The notes below the pieces were generated by a model. The model searched no databases, was not told the origin of the DNA, and saw only the letters and a list, made by a program, of their open reading frames with translations. Both the position numbers and the translations under genes were made by a program. From JACRBE01 sp964429005 (GTDB lineage: Bacteria > Chlamydiota > Chlamydiia > Chlamydiales > JACRBE01), in contig CAYSAJ010000037.1 of the NCBI GenBank assembly GCA_964429005.1, forward strand, positions 1 to 13,718: DNA of 13,718 bases, in the 5' to 3' direction. Positions 1 through 7,159 of this stretch are shown piece by piece (within the stretch, counting starts at the first letter, position 1; each line of letters starts with the position of its first letter).

Positions 1-32
1 TCGGTCGTGCGACCCTCTCCGTGGTCGCGCGA
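1..32. repeat. GC-rich imperfect inverted repeat beside tRNA-Leu
   Basis: GTGCGACC near position 7 and GGTCGCGC near position 23 can pair as a hairpin with one mismatch and a short loop. The stretch is clearly more GC-rich than the AT-rich DNA that follows. It lies immediately 3' of the minus-strand tRNA-Leu. It could be part of a terminator, a repeat element or a junction with foreign DNA. The U-tract expected of a terminator is not visible before the window ends, so I leave the function open. Confidence 0.4.
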
Positions 33-114
33 TACCGGGAACAGGACTCGAACCTGCACACCTTGCGGCACTAGATCCTAAGTCTAGCGTGTCTACCAAT
101 TCCACCACCTAGGC
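33..114 (-). tRNA. tRNA-Leu (anticodon UAG)
   Basis: Read on the minus strand, this is a class II tRNA. The 5' acceptor strand is GCCTAGG and the D-arm (GTGGAATTGGTAGACAC) is typical of bacterial tRNA-Leu. The anticodon stem CTAGA/TCTAG holds the loop CTTAGGA, giving anticodon TAG. A long variable arm and the T-loop TTCGAGT follow. CCA is not encoded. The 3' acceptor strand reads TCCCGGT, which gives two mismatches (4-69 and 5-68) and two G-U pairs with the 5' strand. That is unusual for a functional tRNA; see the finding. Identity as tRNA-Leu(UAG) is secure; integrity of the 3' end is not. Confidence 0.88.
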
Positions 115-127
115 ATAATGGCCACTA

Positions 128-157
128 ATTCTAATGATTATCTTTATTTTTGAGCAA
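128..157 (-). promoter_or_regulatory. Candidate sigma-70-type promoter for tRNA-Leu
   Basis: On the minus strand TTGCTC (152-157) is followed after 18 bases by TAGAAT (128-133). This places a start point just upstream of the tRNA 5' end at 114. The match is reasonable but not perfect, and the region is AT-rich, so chance matches are possible. Confidence 0.4.
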
Positions 158-227
158 TTTTTTTTGGTAAAAAACCCTTTTAATTGAAAAATTATATATT
201 TTTATTAATTTCAAACAATTTTGAGGC

Positions 228-233
228 TATAAT
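228..233 (+). promoter_or_regulatory. Candidate -10 element upstream of the 457-residue gene
   Basis: A perfect TATAAT lies 23 bases before the ATG at 257. No good -35 is seen at the expected distance; TTAATT at 205-210 is the nearest. No clear Shine-Dalgarno sequence precedes the ATG, only an A-rich leader (AAAATAGAAAAAACCC). Confidence 0.35.
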
Positions 234-256
234 TCTATTAAAAATAGAAAAAACCC

Positions 257-1630
257 ATGAATTGTTTAGTTAATTTTTTTACCGGAAATAAAGGTAAAAT
301 TAATCGAATCAATTTTTTACAGAAAAAAACCCATGATATTGAGTCTTTGGTTGATGAAAGGCTTAAGAAATGGGGGTGCTTGGACTTTAAAAAATTGCCA
401 GCGATTGAGAGAACCTCCATTTCTAGGGAAATTCAGGAGCTATACAGGTCTGCCCACCATCTCACTAAAGACAAGTCATTTTTTGAAACAACCCTGCTAA
501 AAAAATTACTTTCCAAAGCTTTAAGTCTTAAACTTGGTGGCAAAGTCAATTATCAACATCTTGCTTCATCTCGCTTTGCTGATTTTAATCATTTTATTCT
601 TAGAAACCACCTTCATCACAAAGCTCACGCCCTTTGCTTGCAATTTGAGCAAGATGAGGATGGGCCCTTTATACCAGTCTACCTAGAAGGAAAGACAGTG
701 CAGGCGCCTTGGAGCGCTCTCACAATCATTCCTAAGAGAAAAGGGAGTGGTTTTTCCTATTATTACCTTAGAGCTCTTATCTTTGAAACGGATCAAAACT
801 TTATTTTAAGCAGGGAGTTTTCTTTAACTAGCAAGGGGATTCAAAGGCACAACTATCTGTCATCGGATCCTGTAATCCCAATCGATTTCCAAGACCCAAG
901 GGAGTGGGGATGTCAAAATGTTTTGGAGGTTAAAGTAGCTCTTAAGGATAAATCTGGCAGAGCTCCCACTTTAGGCAAAGGAGATCATGCTTTTATCGTG
1001 CTAAAGAGCTCTGAGGGTGCGATTTATAGTTTAGGAAAGTTGAGACACAGCGAGGTGTTTTCATGGAAAACGTTTTTTCTCCCTCTCGCTCCTAAGAAAG
1101 GGGGAATCGCTTGCCCAGATATTTTCTCATATTTGCCCTATGATGATCGTTTCTTGTATAAAAAATCTTTCGTCATTACTTCGCAGCAATTCGAGGCCAT
1201 ATTGCAGATAGCTTCTTACTATAGAGACTACTCATCATTGCCTTTTTCACTCCTTAAAGATAATTGTGTAACATTCATCCAAAAAGTCCTGAAGCATGTC
1301 CTCAAAATCGATGTGGATCCAGAGATGTTTCTTCCTACTTATTTGCTGAAGGGTTTTCTTCCTAAAAAGCTGCTGATGTGGATTCCATCGCCACGTAAAA
1401 GGATTCTTCCTCTTTGGTTTAAAAGGATATTCTGTTTCTTCCCTCCCTTGTACGCTTTTACGGTTTTCGCTGGTTTTGCAATTAAATCTCTTTCCTTATC
1501 TAAAAGCTCTGACGCGCCAGATTTCAGCTGGGAAGATATTTTCCTTCGCCCCTGGAAAGTTTCCCTGCACCACCCCTTAGCTCTTATGCACTCTCTTAAG
1601 TCTTTAAAAGGGGTCGACAAGAGCTCTTAG
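257..1630 (+). CDS. Hypothetical protein, putative permuted papain-like (NlpC/YiiX/DUF4105-like) cysteine hydrolase
   Basis: I do not recognise this as a named gene. The 457-residue product lacks an obvious signal peptide. The first 230 residues are basic and look mixed helical and strand. Residues 241-260 contain a Gly-Asp-His-Ala-Phe segment (His244) followed by a beta-like stretch ending GAIYSLG. Residues 334-347 contain Lys-Asp-Asn-Cys (Cys337) at the start of a helix. His in an H-x-A strand followed later by N-C at a helix start is the order expected in circularly permuted papain folds (YiiX/YaeF, LRAT, DUF4105). The catalytic role is therefore an inference. A hydrophobic segment at about 390-410 could be membrane-associated. 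The ATG at 257 is the first in frame; its ribosome-binding site is poor. The stop is 22 bases before the trmB start, so co-transcription is likely. Possible roles are peptidase, amidase or lipid hydrolase; none is shown. Confidence 0.6.
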   Translation: MNCLVNFFTGNKGKINRINFLQKKTHDIESLVDERLKKWGCLDFKKLPAIERTSISREIQELYRSAHHLTKDKSFFETTLLKKLLSKALSLKLGGKVNYQHLASSRFADFNHFILRNHLHHKAHALCLQFEQDEDGPFIPVYLEGKTVQAPWSALTIIPKRKGSGFSYYYLRALIFETDQNFILSREFSLTSKGIQRHNYLSSDPVIPIDFQDPREWGCQNVLEVKVALKDKSGRAPTLGKGDHAFIVLKSSEGAIYSLGKLRHSEVFSWKTFFLPLAPKKGGIACPDIFSYLPYDDRFLYKKSFVITSQQFEAILQIASYYRDYSSLPFSLLKDNCVTFIQKVLKHVLKIDVDPEMFLPTYLLKGFLPKKLLMWIPSPRKRILPLWFKRIFCFFPPLYAFTVFAGFAIKSLSLSKSSDAPDFSWEDIFLRPWKVSLHHPLALMHSLKSLKGVDKSS

Positions 1631-1652
1631 GGTTTGGTATCATATCCTGCCT

Positions 1653-3194
1653 ATGAAACCACAAAACTTGCTTTACCCTTTTAAGTCAGGGGTTTATCAC
1701 CCCACTGTTTCACAAGGCGTTCTTTTTATTCCTAAAAGAATTCCTGATCACTTTTTGCATGATTTTAGATCTCTATTTCCCACATACCAGCCTGTTCATG
1801 TTGAATTTTGCTCTGGAAATGGGGAGTGGGTAGTAGCTAAAGCTCTTGAGCATCCAGAGATTTTTTGGATCGCCATTGAAATGAAGTTTGATCGAGTTCA
1901 AAAGATCTGGTCCAAAGCACAAAATCAAGGTGTAAAAAACTTATTGATTATTCATGGGGAAGCCTCTTTGGCTGTAAGGTACTACATGCCTGAGAGTCTA
2001 GCAGATCATTTTTTTGTAAACTTCCCAGACCCTTGGCCTAAGTTTTGTCATGCAAAATATCGTCTCATTAATCAAGAATTTCTTCGGTTGTTATCCAGGC
2101 TTGGGAAGAAAAATGCTTTTCTCACCTTTGTAAGTGATGATGAAGAATATATTCAAAGAGCCTCCGATGAAGTTTCAAAGAGCCCATTTTGGGGGGGTGT
2201 TTCTGTTGATCCTTTTGATGAGGTTTATGGGAAGTCTTACTTTTACAGGCTTTGGAAATCGCAAGATAAGAGGATTCAAAAGCTTCAGGCAAGAAATTCA
2301 CAAAAGAATATGGTTTATCCACTCCGATTAAACCTATCTTTGCAAAGTGATCTCAAATGGGAACAAGAAAGGAGGAAAGCTCTTGAATTGATTGACAGCG
2401 GTTATCGTCTTGAGATTCATCTTGACCTTCAACTTGAATTGAACCTTTCTTCATTATCCCACCTAGGAAAGTTCAATACCTATTTGCTTTCTGTTGAAGC
2501 TTTTTCATCATCATTCTACCCAGATTTCAAAGATCATATTGAAAATGTGGTCCTCTATAAAGGTCCTTTAGATTTTATTTCCCTCTTTTTTCAAAAACCA
2601 GCTGATTTTGTTTCTTTTATTTCTTGGCTTGAAGAGACCTTTGATAGTATTGATCTATTAAACAAGCTCATGGACGAGTCATTTTCCTCTTTTGATACTA
2701 TTTCATTTGAAGATTTATCTAAAAAAAGCCTTGGAAGGCAATATTTAAGGCTGTTTGCTATCTCTGTTTTTTCAGAGTATCTCCACCGTTTAGCTTCTAA
2801 GCTTCCTGAAGACATCATGCCAGCTCTTTTATTCGATACAGCAGGTGTCGTTAAAGAAATTTTTTACGAGCAGCTTACCTCTCAAGAGATTTTTCCCCAC
2901 TTCAAAATTTTGGGGCAAGAAGCTAGCGAAGGGATTGTAAAAGCGATTGTGATCCCTTCAGTAGAAAAAATGAGTCTTTCTTTTGTAAAAACCATTGAAA
3001 AATATATTCAGGAACTCTCAGAGCCTCTTCGATATATCCCAGAGCGTTATTTATCTGAGAGCTGGCTTGGGATAGATCAAATGGTGGTTTGCCCTTCGAC
3101 GCTTTCGCCCATCGGAAGCAGACAGCTTAAAGGCTTTGAAGTCGCTGGAGGAGAAATCTTGAATCTGGAAGAGCGAAGTCTCGCTCAGTTTTGA
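1653..3194 (+). CDS. trmB: tRNA (guanine-N7-)-methyltransferase TrmB with long C-terminal extension
   Basis: The N-terminal 210 or so residues match the TrmB family (SAM-dependent methylation of G46 in the tRNA variable loop). The SAM-binding motif I is EFCSGNG (51-57), followed by the acidic strand end IAIE (73-76). The family hallmark NFPDPWPK is at 123-130, followed by HAKYRL at 133-138. TrmB proteins are usually 210-250 residues; this one is 513. Residues from about 215 to 513 form an extra region I do not recognise. It is leucine- and phenylalanine-rich and ends with a conserved-looking segment (GIDQMVVCPS, then GSRQLKGFEVAGG at 488-500). The ORF is continuous with no sign of frameshift, so this is a true fusion or lineage-specific extension. 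The start at 1653 gives MKPQNL, like chlamydial TrmB starts I recall. A Shine-Dalgarno sequence is not evident. TrmB identity is firm; the extension's function is unknown. Confidence 0.85.
   Translation: MKPQNLLYPFKSGVYHPTVSQGVLFIPKRIPDHFLHDFRSLFPTYQPVHVEFCSGNGEWVVAKALEHPEIFWIAIEMKFDRVQKIWSKAQNQGVKNLLIIHGEASLAVRYYMPESLADHFFVNFPDPWPKFCHAKYRLINQEFLRLLSRLGKKNAFLTFVSDDEEYIQRASDEVSKSPFWGGVSVDPFDEVYGKSYFYRLWKSQDKRIQKLQARNSQKNMVYPLRLNLSLQSDLKWEQERRKALELIDSGYRLEIHLDLQLELNLSSLSHLGKFNTYLLSVEAFSSSFYPDFKDHIENVVLYKGPLDFISLFFQKPADFVSFISWLEETFDSIDLLNKLMDESFSSFDTISFEDLSKKSLGRQYLRLFAISVFSEYLHRLASKLPEDIMPALLFDTAGVVKEIFYEQLTSQEIFPHFKILGQEASEGIVKAIVIPSVEKMSLSFVKTIEKYIQELSEPLRYIPERYLSESWLGIDQMVVCPSTLSPIGSRQLKGFEVAGGEILNLEERSLAQF
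3171..3192 (+). terminator. Intrinsic terminator overlapping the trmB stop codon
   Basis: GAGCGA (3171-3176) pairs perfectly with TCGCTC (3181-3186) across the loop AGTC. TTTT (3189-3192) follows directly and a run of seven T lies a few bases on (3198-3204). The hairpin encodes the last residues of trmB and the first T-run runs into the TGA stop. The stem is only 6 bp, so strength is uncertain, but position and orientation fit termination before the opposing tRNA-Pro. Confidence 0.55.
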
Positions 3195-3228
3195 TAATTT
3201 TTTTAACAAGTTTAGGAGAAAAAAGATT

Positions 3229-3303
3229 TCGGGACAGAGGGATTTGAACCCCCGACCTACTGCTCCCAAAGCAGTCGCGCTAGCCAAACTGCGCTATGCC
3301 CCG
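3229..3303 (-). tRNA. tRNA-Pro (anticodon UGG)
   Basis: On the minus strand the acceptor CGGGGCA pairs with TGTCCCG (one G-U). The D-arm is GCGC...GCGC. The anticodon stem ACTGC/GCAGT encloses TTTGGGA, giving anticodon TGG. The T-loop is TTCAAAT. Length is 75 with the discriminator A and no encoded CCA. A T6 run (A6 on the plus strand, 3219-3224) lies a few bases downstream and may help terminate it. It sits between the plus-strand trmB and pgi, antisense to both. Confidence 0.95.
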
Positions 3304-3319
3304 AAATTAAGAAGGCATC

Positions 3320-3348
3320 ATTTTATAGATTCAAAGCTTTTCTAGCAA
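3320..3348 (-). promoter_or_regulatory. Promoter for tRNA-Pro
   Basis: On the minus strand TTGCTA (3343-3348) and TAAAAT (3320-3325) are separated by exactly 17 bases. This predicts a start near 3313, about ten bases before the tRNA 5' end at 3303. It is a good sigma-70-like arrangement for a stable RNA gene. Confidence 0.55.
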
Positions 3349-3360
3349 ATAAAAATCGGA

Positions 3361-3366
3361 TATAAG
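3361..3366 (+). promoter_or_regulatory. Candidate -10 element for pgi
   Basis: TATAAG lies 30 bases before the preferred pgi ATG at 3396 and predicts a start near 3373. If it is real, the earlier in-frame starts (TTG 3372, ATG 3375) would be at the very 5' end of the transcript. The -35 (TTTTCT around 3338-3343) is weak. Confidence 0.3.
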
Positions 3367-3395
3367 AGTTTTTGATGATTTACCCGAAGGTGTCT

Positions 3396-4976
3396 ATGTC
3401 CTTTTTAGAATATCCAGCGACAAAAAAGCTCGCAAAACTAGCTCAACACCCTTTTGATTTAACTAAGCCGCTAGCTTTGTCGCCAGAGAGAGTGCGCTCT
3501 ATGCAGATTCATGGTTTAGGATTAACTTTAATGTATGGAACAGAAAGAGTCGACGACACTGTTTTGCGCGATTTATTTGAGCTGGCAAAAGAAGCTAAAG
3601 CAGTAGAAAAGATGAGACACATGCAGCAAGGAGATATCATCAATAAGATTGAGGGTTGCGAATCAGAAAACCGCAGGGTGCTTCATACGGCAATGAGGGA
3701 TTTTTTTCAGCACCCTCAAATGGAAAAACCTGCAAAAGAAGCTCGTGAAGAAGCTCATAAGGAAGTAGAAAAGCTTAAAGTCTTTTGTGAAAAAATCCAC
3801 AAAGAAAGGACGATCACCGATATTGTGCAAATCGGTATTGGAGGATCTGATTTAGGCCCTAAAGCGATTTATTTGGCGATGCAGGCCTACCAAAAAAGAG
3901 AAGTAAAAGTGCACTTCCTCTCAAACGTAGATCCAGATGATTTTGGCAGTATCATAGGAAGTTTAAATTTAAAAACGACTCTTGTCGTCGTCGTTTCTAA
4001 GTCGGGTAGTACTTTAGAAACTCTGACGAACGAGCAGTTAATTCGAAAAGCTTTTGAAGAGCGTGGCATCAATCCAGGGCAGCATGTGATTGCAGTAACG
4101 GGCAAGGGGAGTCCGATAGATGATCCCAAAAAGTATTTAGCTTCTTTCTATATGTGGGACTACGTAGGAGGGCGCTACTCTGTAACTTCCATGGTAGGGG
4201 GCGTGACTTTAGCTCTTTCTGTGGGTTTTGATCATTATATGTCATTTCTTAAGGGCGCTAGTGAAATGGATAAGCTCGCTCAAGAAGAAGACCCAAAGAA
4301 AAACCTTCCTTTGTTTGGAGCTCTTCTTGGTATTTGGAATCGAAATTTCCTGCATTATCCAACACTAGCGATCATTCCTTATTCACATGCTATGCAGCGC
4401 TTCACTGCGCATTTACAGCAGTGTGACATGGAATCCAACGGCAAGCACATCACAAAACTAGGAGAAAGGGTTAAATATTCAACAGGTCCTATCATCTGGG
4501 GTGAGCCTGGAACTAACGGTCAGCATTCCTTTTATCAGCTCATTCATCAAGGCTCTGATATTATTCCTCTAGAGTTTATAGGATTTAAATATTCTCAACG
4601 AAAAGTGGATATGGAAGTCAAAGGAACAACCTCTCAGGAAAAGTTGCTTTCTAATTTATTTGCACAATCTATAGGTTTTGCTACAGGAAAACATCACGAT
4701 AATCCTAATAAAAGGTTTGAGGGAAATAGACCCAATCATGTCCTCATTGCTAAAGAATGTGATCCTCAAACTTTAGGCAAGATTCTTTCTTACTATGAAC
4801 ATAAAGTCGCTTTTCAAGGGTTTATTTGGGGGATCAATTCTTTCGATCAAGAAGGTGTGCAGTTGGGTAAAGTGCTTGCTAATCAAATTCTTGAACTTTT
4901 TGCAAAAAAACGATCACATAAAACGATTGATCCAGCAGATTTTCCTCTTGGGCAAGCTTATATGGAATGGCTCTGA
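3396..4976 (+). CDS. pgi: Glucose-6-phosphate isomerase
   Basis: Interconverts glucose 6-phosphate and fructose 6-phosphate in the cytoplasm. With the start at 3396 (526 residues) the family motifs are all present. These are the sugar-phosphate binding IGIGGSDLGP (146-155) and SKSGSTLET (201-209), GGRYS (258-262), the signature WGEPGTNGQH (368-377, with catalytic Glu370), HHDN (433-436) and the C-terminal GINSFDQEGVQLGK (479-492, ending in the conserved Lys492). Length fits the bacterial long form. Three starts are possible. I prefer ATG 3396 because GAAGG at 3386-3390 is 5 bases upstream and the resulting N-terminus resembles chlamydial GPI. ATG 3375 with AAGAG upstream, or TTG 3372, would add 7 or 8 residues. 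The 3' end overlaps the opposing recF by 19 bases. No catalytic residue appears lost. Confidence 0.96.
   Translation: MSFLEYPATKKLAKLAQHPFDLTKPLALSPERVRSMQIHGLGLTLMYGTERVDDTVLRDLFELAKEAKAVEKMRHMQQGDIINKIEGCESENRRVLHTAMRDFFQHPQMEKPAKEAREEAHKEVEKLKVFCEKIHKERTITDIVQIGIGGSDLGPKAIYLAMQAYQKREVKVHFLSNVDPDDFGSIIGSLNLKTTLVVVVSKSGSTLETLTNEQLIRKAFEERGINPGQHVIAVTGKGSPIDDPKKYLASFYMWDYVGGRYSVTSMVGGVTLALSVGFDHYMSFLKGASEMDKLAQEEDPKKNLPLFGALLGIWNRNFLHYPTLAIIPYSHAMQRFTAHLQQCDMESNGKHITKLGERVKYSTGPIIWGEPGTNGQHSFYQLIHQGSDIIPLEFIGFKYSQRKVDMEVKGTTSQEKLLSNLFAQSIGFATGKHHDNPNKRFEGNRPNHVLIAKECDPQTLGKILSYYEHKVAFQGFIWGINSFDQEGVQLGKVLANQILELFAKKRSHKTIDPADFPLGQAYMEWL
4904..4932 (-). terminator. Candidate terminator for dnaN-recF inside pgi
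   Basis: On the minus strand GATCA pairs with TGATC across an 11-base loop, followed by G and seven T. It is about 26 bases past the recF stop and lies inside the pgi coding sequence. The stem is short and GC-poor, so it is a weak candidate supported mainly by position and T-run. Confidence 0.33.
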
Positions 4977-6025
4977 TGATAGGAGCCTTGTTCAATATAA
5001 ATTTTATGGGCCAATGGAAACTCTTCTTCTTGGGGAGAGGTGACAAAACTTTGTAGGACTGCCTGAAGTTGAGACTTGAGGCAGTTTTTTCGCTCCCCAT
5101 CAAGATGCACTCCCAAGTCGTCTACATGTAAAACAGGTGGATGGCTCGATTCCTCTTTGAGAAGTTCATATTCAATAAGTCTGAGTGTAGAAGTTACGCT
5201 TCTTTTTTGCCCTTCTGAAGCCACACCTCGTGCGATATGCTTACGGAGATAAATTGCTAAATCATCTCGATGAGGGCCTATTGTGGTGGAGCCTAGAATA
5301 AAATCCTTTTCCCGATGTTTTGTTAGAGATTGAAAAATAGCTTCTTCGCTGTCTATCAAGCAGTGAGGTTGATACTTAAGATGAATAGGGTCGTTTGTGA
5401 GAAGTAAAGAAGAATGAGCTTGAAGGCGCTCATTTAAAAGTTCAGAGCATTTTTTTCTTTCTTGAAAGAGATAAAAAGCTGATTTAGAGATTTCTCTTTC
5501 CCACGCATCCAAAGAAAGTGTTTGCCTAGTCTTTAGCAGGGCATTTCTTTGTTTGAGCCCTTTTGTAAAGCGTGCTAGGTGATAAACATAAAGAGGATTG
5601 TACTGGGAGAGGTGAAAATTAAAAAAGCGCCTTCTCTCTTGTGGAGATCCATCAATTAAAGCAACATCTGAGGGGGCAATAATAACTGAAGGAAAAATCC
5701 CTAAAATTTGAGAAAAATGGGCATGCTTTGTCTGGTTGAAAAAAAAACTTTTTTCTTCTTTCGAATAGTTTAAAGTCAGGGTGTGCTCAACACCGTCTTT
5801 TTCTATAACGCCAACGACTGTGAACGATTTCTGGCCGTGTTTAATCAACTCGGAGAGAAAGGAAGTTCGAAAAGACCTGCCTGTGCTTAAAAGGTAAATG
5901 GCCTCGAGCAAGTTGCTTTTGCCCTGGCCATTTTTGCCACAAATTAGGTTAACTCCTTGGCTGAATCTAAACGACTCCTTCCCGTAATTGCGAAAATTTC
6001 TGAGATGGAGTTGTTTAAGAAGCAT
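4958..6025 (-). CDS. recF: DNA replication and repair protein RecF
   Basis: SMC/ABC-like ATPase that loads RecA at gapped DNA with RecO and RecR. The 355-residue product starts MLLKQLHLRNFRNY, the usual RecF opening. The Walker A is GKNGQGKS (30-37). The family motif GPHRDD is at 250-255 and the ABC-type signature ASEGQKRS at 269-276. Walker B ends in Asp302-Asp303. The D-loop reads GVHLD instead of the common SELD, a divergence noted under findings. Length is normal. The ATG is 2 bases after the dnaN stop, so the pair is almost certainly one transcript and translationally coupled. The C-terminal coding region carries, antisense, the pgi terminator, and its last 19 bases overlap pgi. Identification is secure. 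Confidence 0.95.
   Translation of the reverse strand: MLLKQLHLRNFRNYGKESFRFSQGVNLICGKNGQGKSNLLEAIYLLSTGRSFRTSFLSELIKHGQKSFTVVGVIEKDGVEHTLTLNYSKEEKSFFFNQTKHAHFSQILGIFPSVIIAPSDVALIDGSPQERRRFFNFHLSQYNPLYVYHLARFTKGLKQRNALLKTRQTLSLDAWEREISKSAFYLFQERKKCSELLNERLQAHSSLLLTNDPIHLKYQPHCLIDSEEAIFQSLTKHREKDFILGSTTIGPHRDDLAIYLRKHIARGVASEGQKRSVTSTLRLIEYELLKEESSHPPVLHVDDLGVHLDGERKNCLKSQLQAVLQSFVTSPQEEEFPLAHKIYIEQGSYHQSHSI
5058..5090 (+). terminator. Strong intrinsic terminator for pgi embedded in recF
   Basis: ACTGCCT (5058-5064) pairs perfectly with AGGCAGT (5079-5085), with an inner stem AAGT/ACTT and loop TGAG. The stem is followed directly by six T (5085-5090). It is about 80 bases after the pgi stop on the pgi strand and lies wholly within the recF coding region. 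On the recF strand no T-run follows, so it should act in one direction only. Confidence 0.8.
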
Positions 6026-6027
6026 GC

Positions 6028-7131
6028 CTATTCCGCAGAGAGCCTCATAGGCATAATTACATACAGAGCATTAGAGGAGTCTGTAATCATACCTGGGTTG
6101 TAAGAATCTGAAATCGCAAATTTAGCTGTTTCATCTTTGCAGTGCCTTAGAATGTCTAAGAAAAAGTAGGGATTGAAAGCGATGTCTAATTTGTCAGAGC
6201 CGTAATCAACGGGCATGTTTACTTTTCCTTCTCCAATATCACTGCTCATCGCTTGAAGTCTTAAGTCGCCTCTGTCAAAGGTGAATCTGACGGAATAGTT
6301 CATTTCAGATGTGAATAATGACACTTGTTTTAAAAGGGTAGAAAGCTCTTCCTTGTGAAGAGAAATGACTTTCATCTGAGAAGAATCAGGGATTACTCGA
6401 TCTACATCAGGGTATTGGCCAGCTAGAAGTTTTGTAATCAGACAAATAGAGCCACTTTCGAGGGCAACTTTGTCATTCATGATGGTGAATCGCGATTTTT
6501 GGTCGTTATCTAAAATACGAACCATTTCTTCGACAGCCTTAAGAGGCATGACAAAATCTACTTTCTCTGGAGAGTGGAAATCAATCGCGTCTTGAACTTT
6601 TGCAAGACGTTTTCCATCTGTTCCTACAAAAGTAAGTTGATTCCCTTGAACTTCTGTAAATATGCCATTTAAAATCTGTCTGCTATCATCTCTTGCAGCA
6701 GCAAAAGCTGTTCTGGCGAGCATGTCTTTTAATTGACCAGATGAGATTGAAAAGGATCTTTCGCCAGAAAGATCGGGAAGGGCAGGGAACTCGGAGCGAT
6801 CCATCCCGTGAAGTTTAAATTGGGAAGTTCCAGCTAGAATAGTGGCAATCCCTTCTTTTGTAGCGTGAATTTCAATCTGAGGCGCTGTTAATTCTCTGAT
6901 AAGTTGAAAGAATCTTCTGGCTGGTAGCGTAACAGCTCCTGATTCTATGACTTTGGCATCGCTATAGGCTCTCATGCTAACTGTAAGGTCAGTAGCGCTG
7001 ATAGTAACATGATTTCCTTGAGCTTCGAACAGAATATTAGAAAGAATGGGAATTGCAGGTTTAGATGGGACAACGCTTTGAATTTTACCGATAAGATTGA
7101 CAAGTTCTGTTCGGGGTATAATAAGCCTCAT
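6028..7131 (-). CDS. dnaN: DNA polymerase III beta subunit (sliding clamp)
   Basis: Ring-forming processivity clamp that holds DNA polymerase III and other enzymes on DNA. The 367-residue product has the three-domain length of bacterial clamps. Recognisable motifs are FAAARDDSRQILNGI (143-157), TDGKRLA (171-177), GQYPDVDRVIP (238-248), FNPYFFLDIL (319-328) and the C-terminal MPMRL (360-364), which forms part of the partner-binding pocket. The ATG at 7131 is preceded by AAGGAAG about 8 bases upstream. A promoter just upstream suggests it can be transcribed independently of smpB. recF follows after 2 bases. Nothing is unusual in the protein. Confidence 0.97.
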   Translation of the reverse strand: MRLIIPRTELVNLIGKIQSVVPSKPAIPILSNILFEAQGNHVTISATDLTVSMRAYSDAKVIESGAVTLPARRFFQLIRELTAPQIEIHATKEGIATILAGTSQFKLHGMDRSEFPALPDLSGERSFSISSGQLKDMLARTAFAAARDDSRQILNGIFTEVQGNQLTFVGTDGKRLAKVQDAIDFHSPEKVDFVMPLKAVEEMVRILDNDQKSRFTIMNDKVALESGSICLITKLLAGQYPDVDRVIPDSSQMKVISLHKEELSTLLKQVSLFTSEMNYSVRFTFDRGDLRLQAMSSDIGEGKVNMPVDYGSDKLDIAFNPYFFLDILRHCKDETAKFAISDSYNPGMITDSSNALYVIMPMRLSAE

Positions 7132-7159
7132 ATACGCTACTTCCTTGGTTAAAGGGTAA

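Noticed and set aside
183..214. TTGAAA...TTTCAA inverted repeat upstream of the 457-residue gene
   Set aside because: The arms are only 6 bases of AT-rich sequence about 20 bases apart, which is expected by chance here.
1339..1620. Minus-strand 93-codon open frame inside the 457-residue gene
   Set aside because: The plus-strand frame is far longer and contains the fold-like pattern. The antisense product is highly basic with no recognisable feature.
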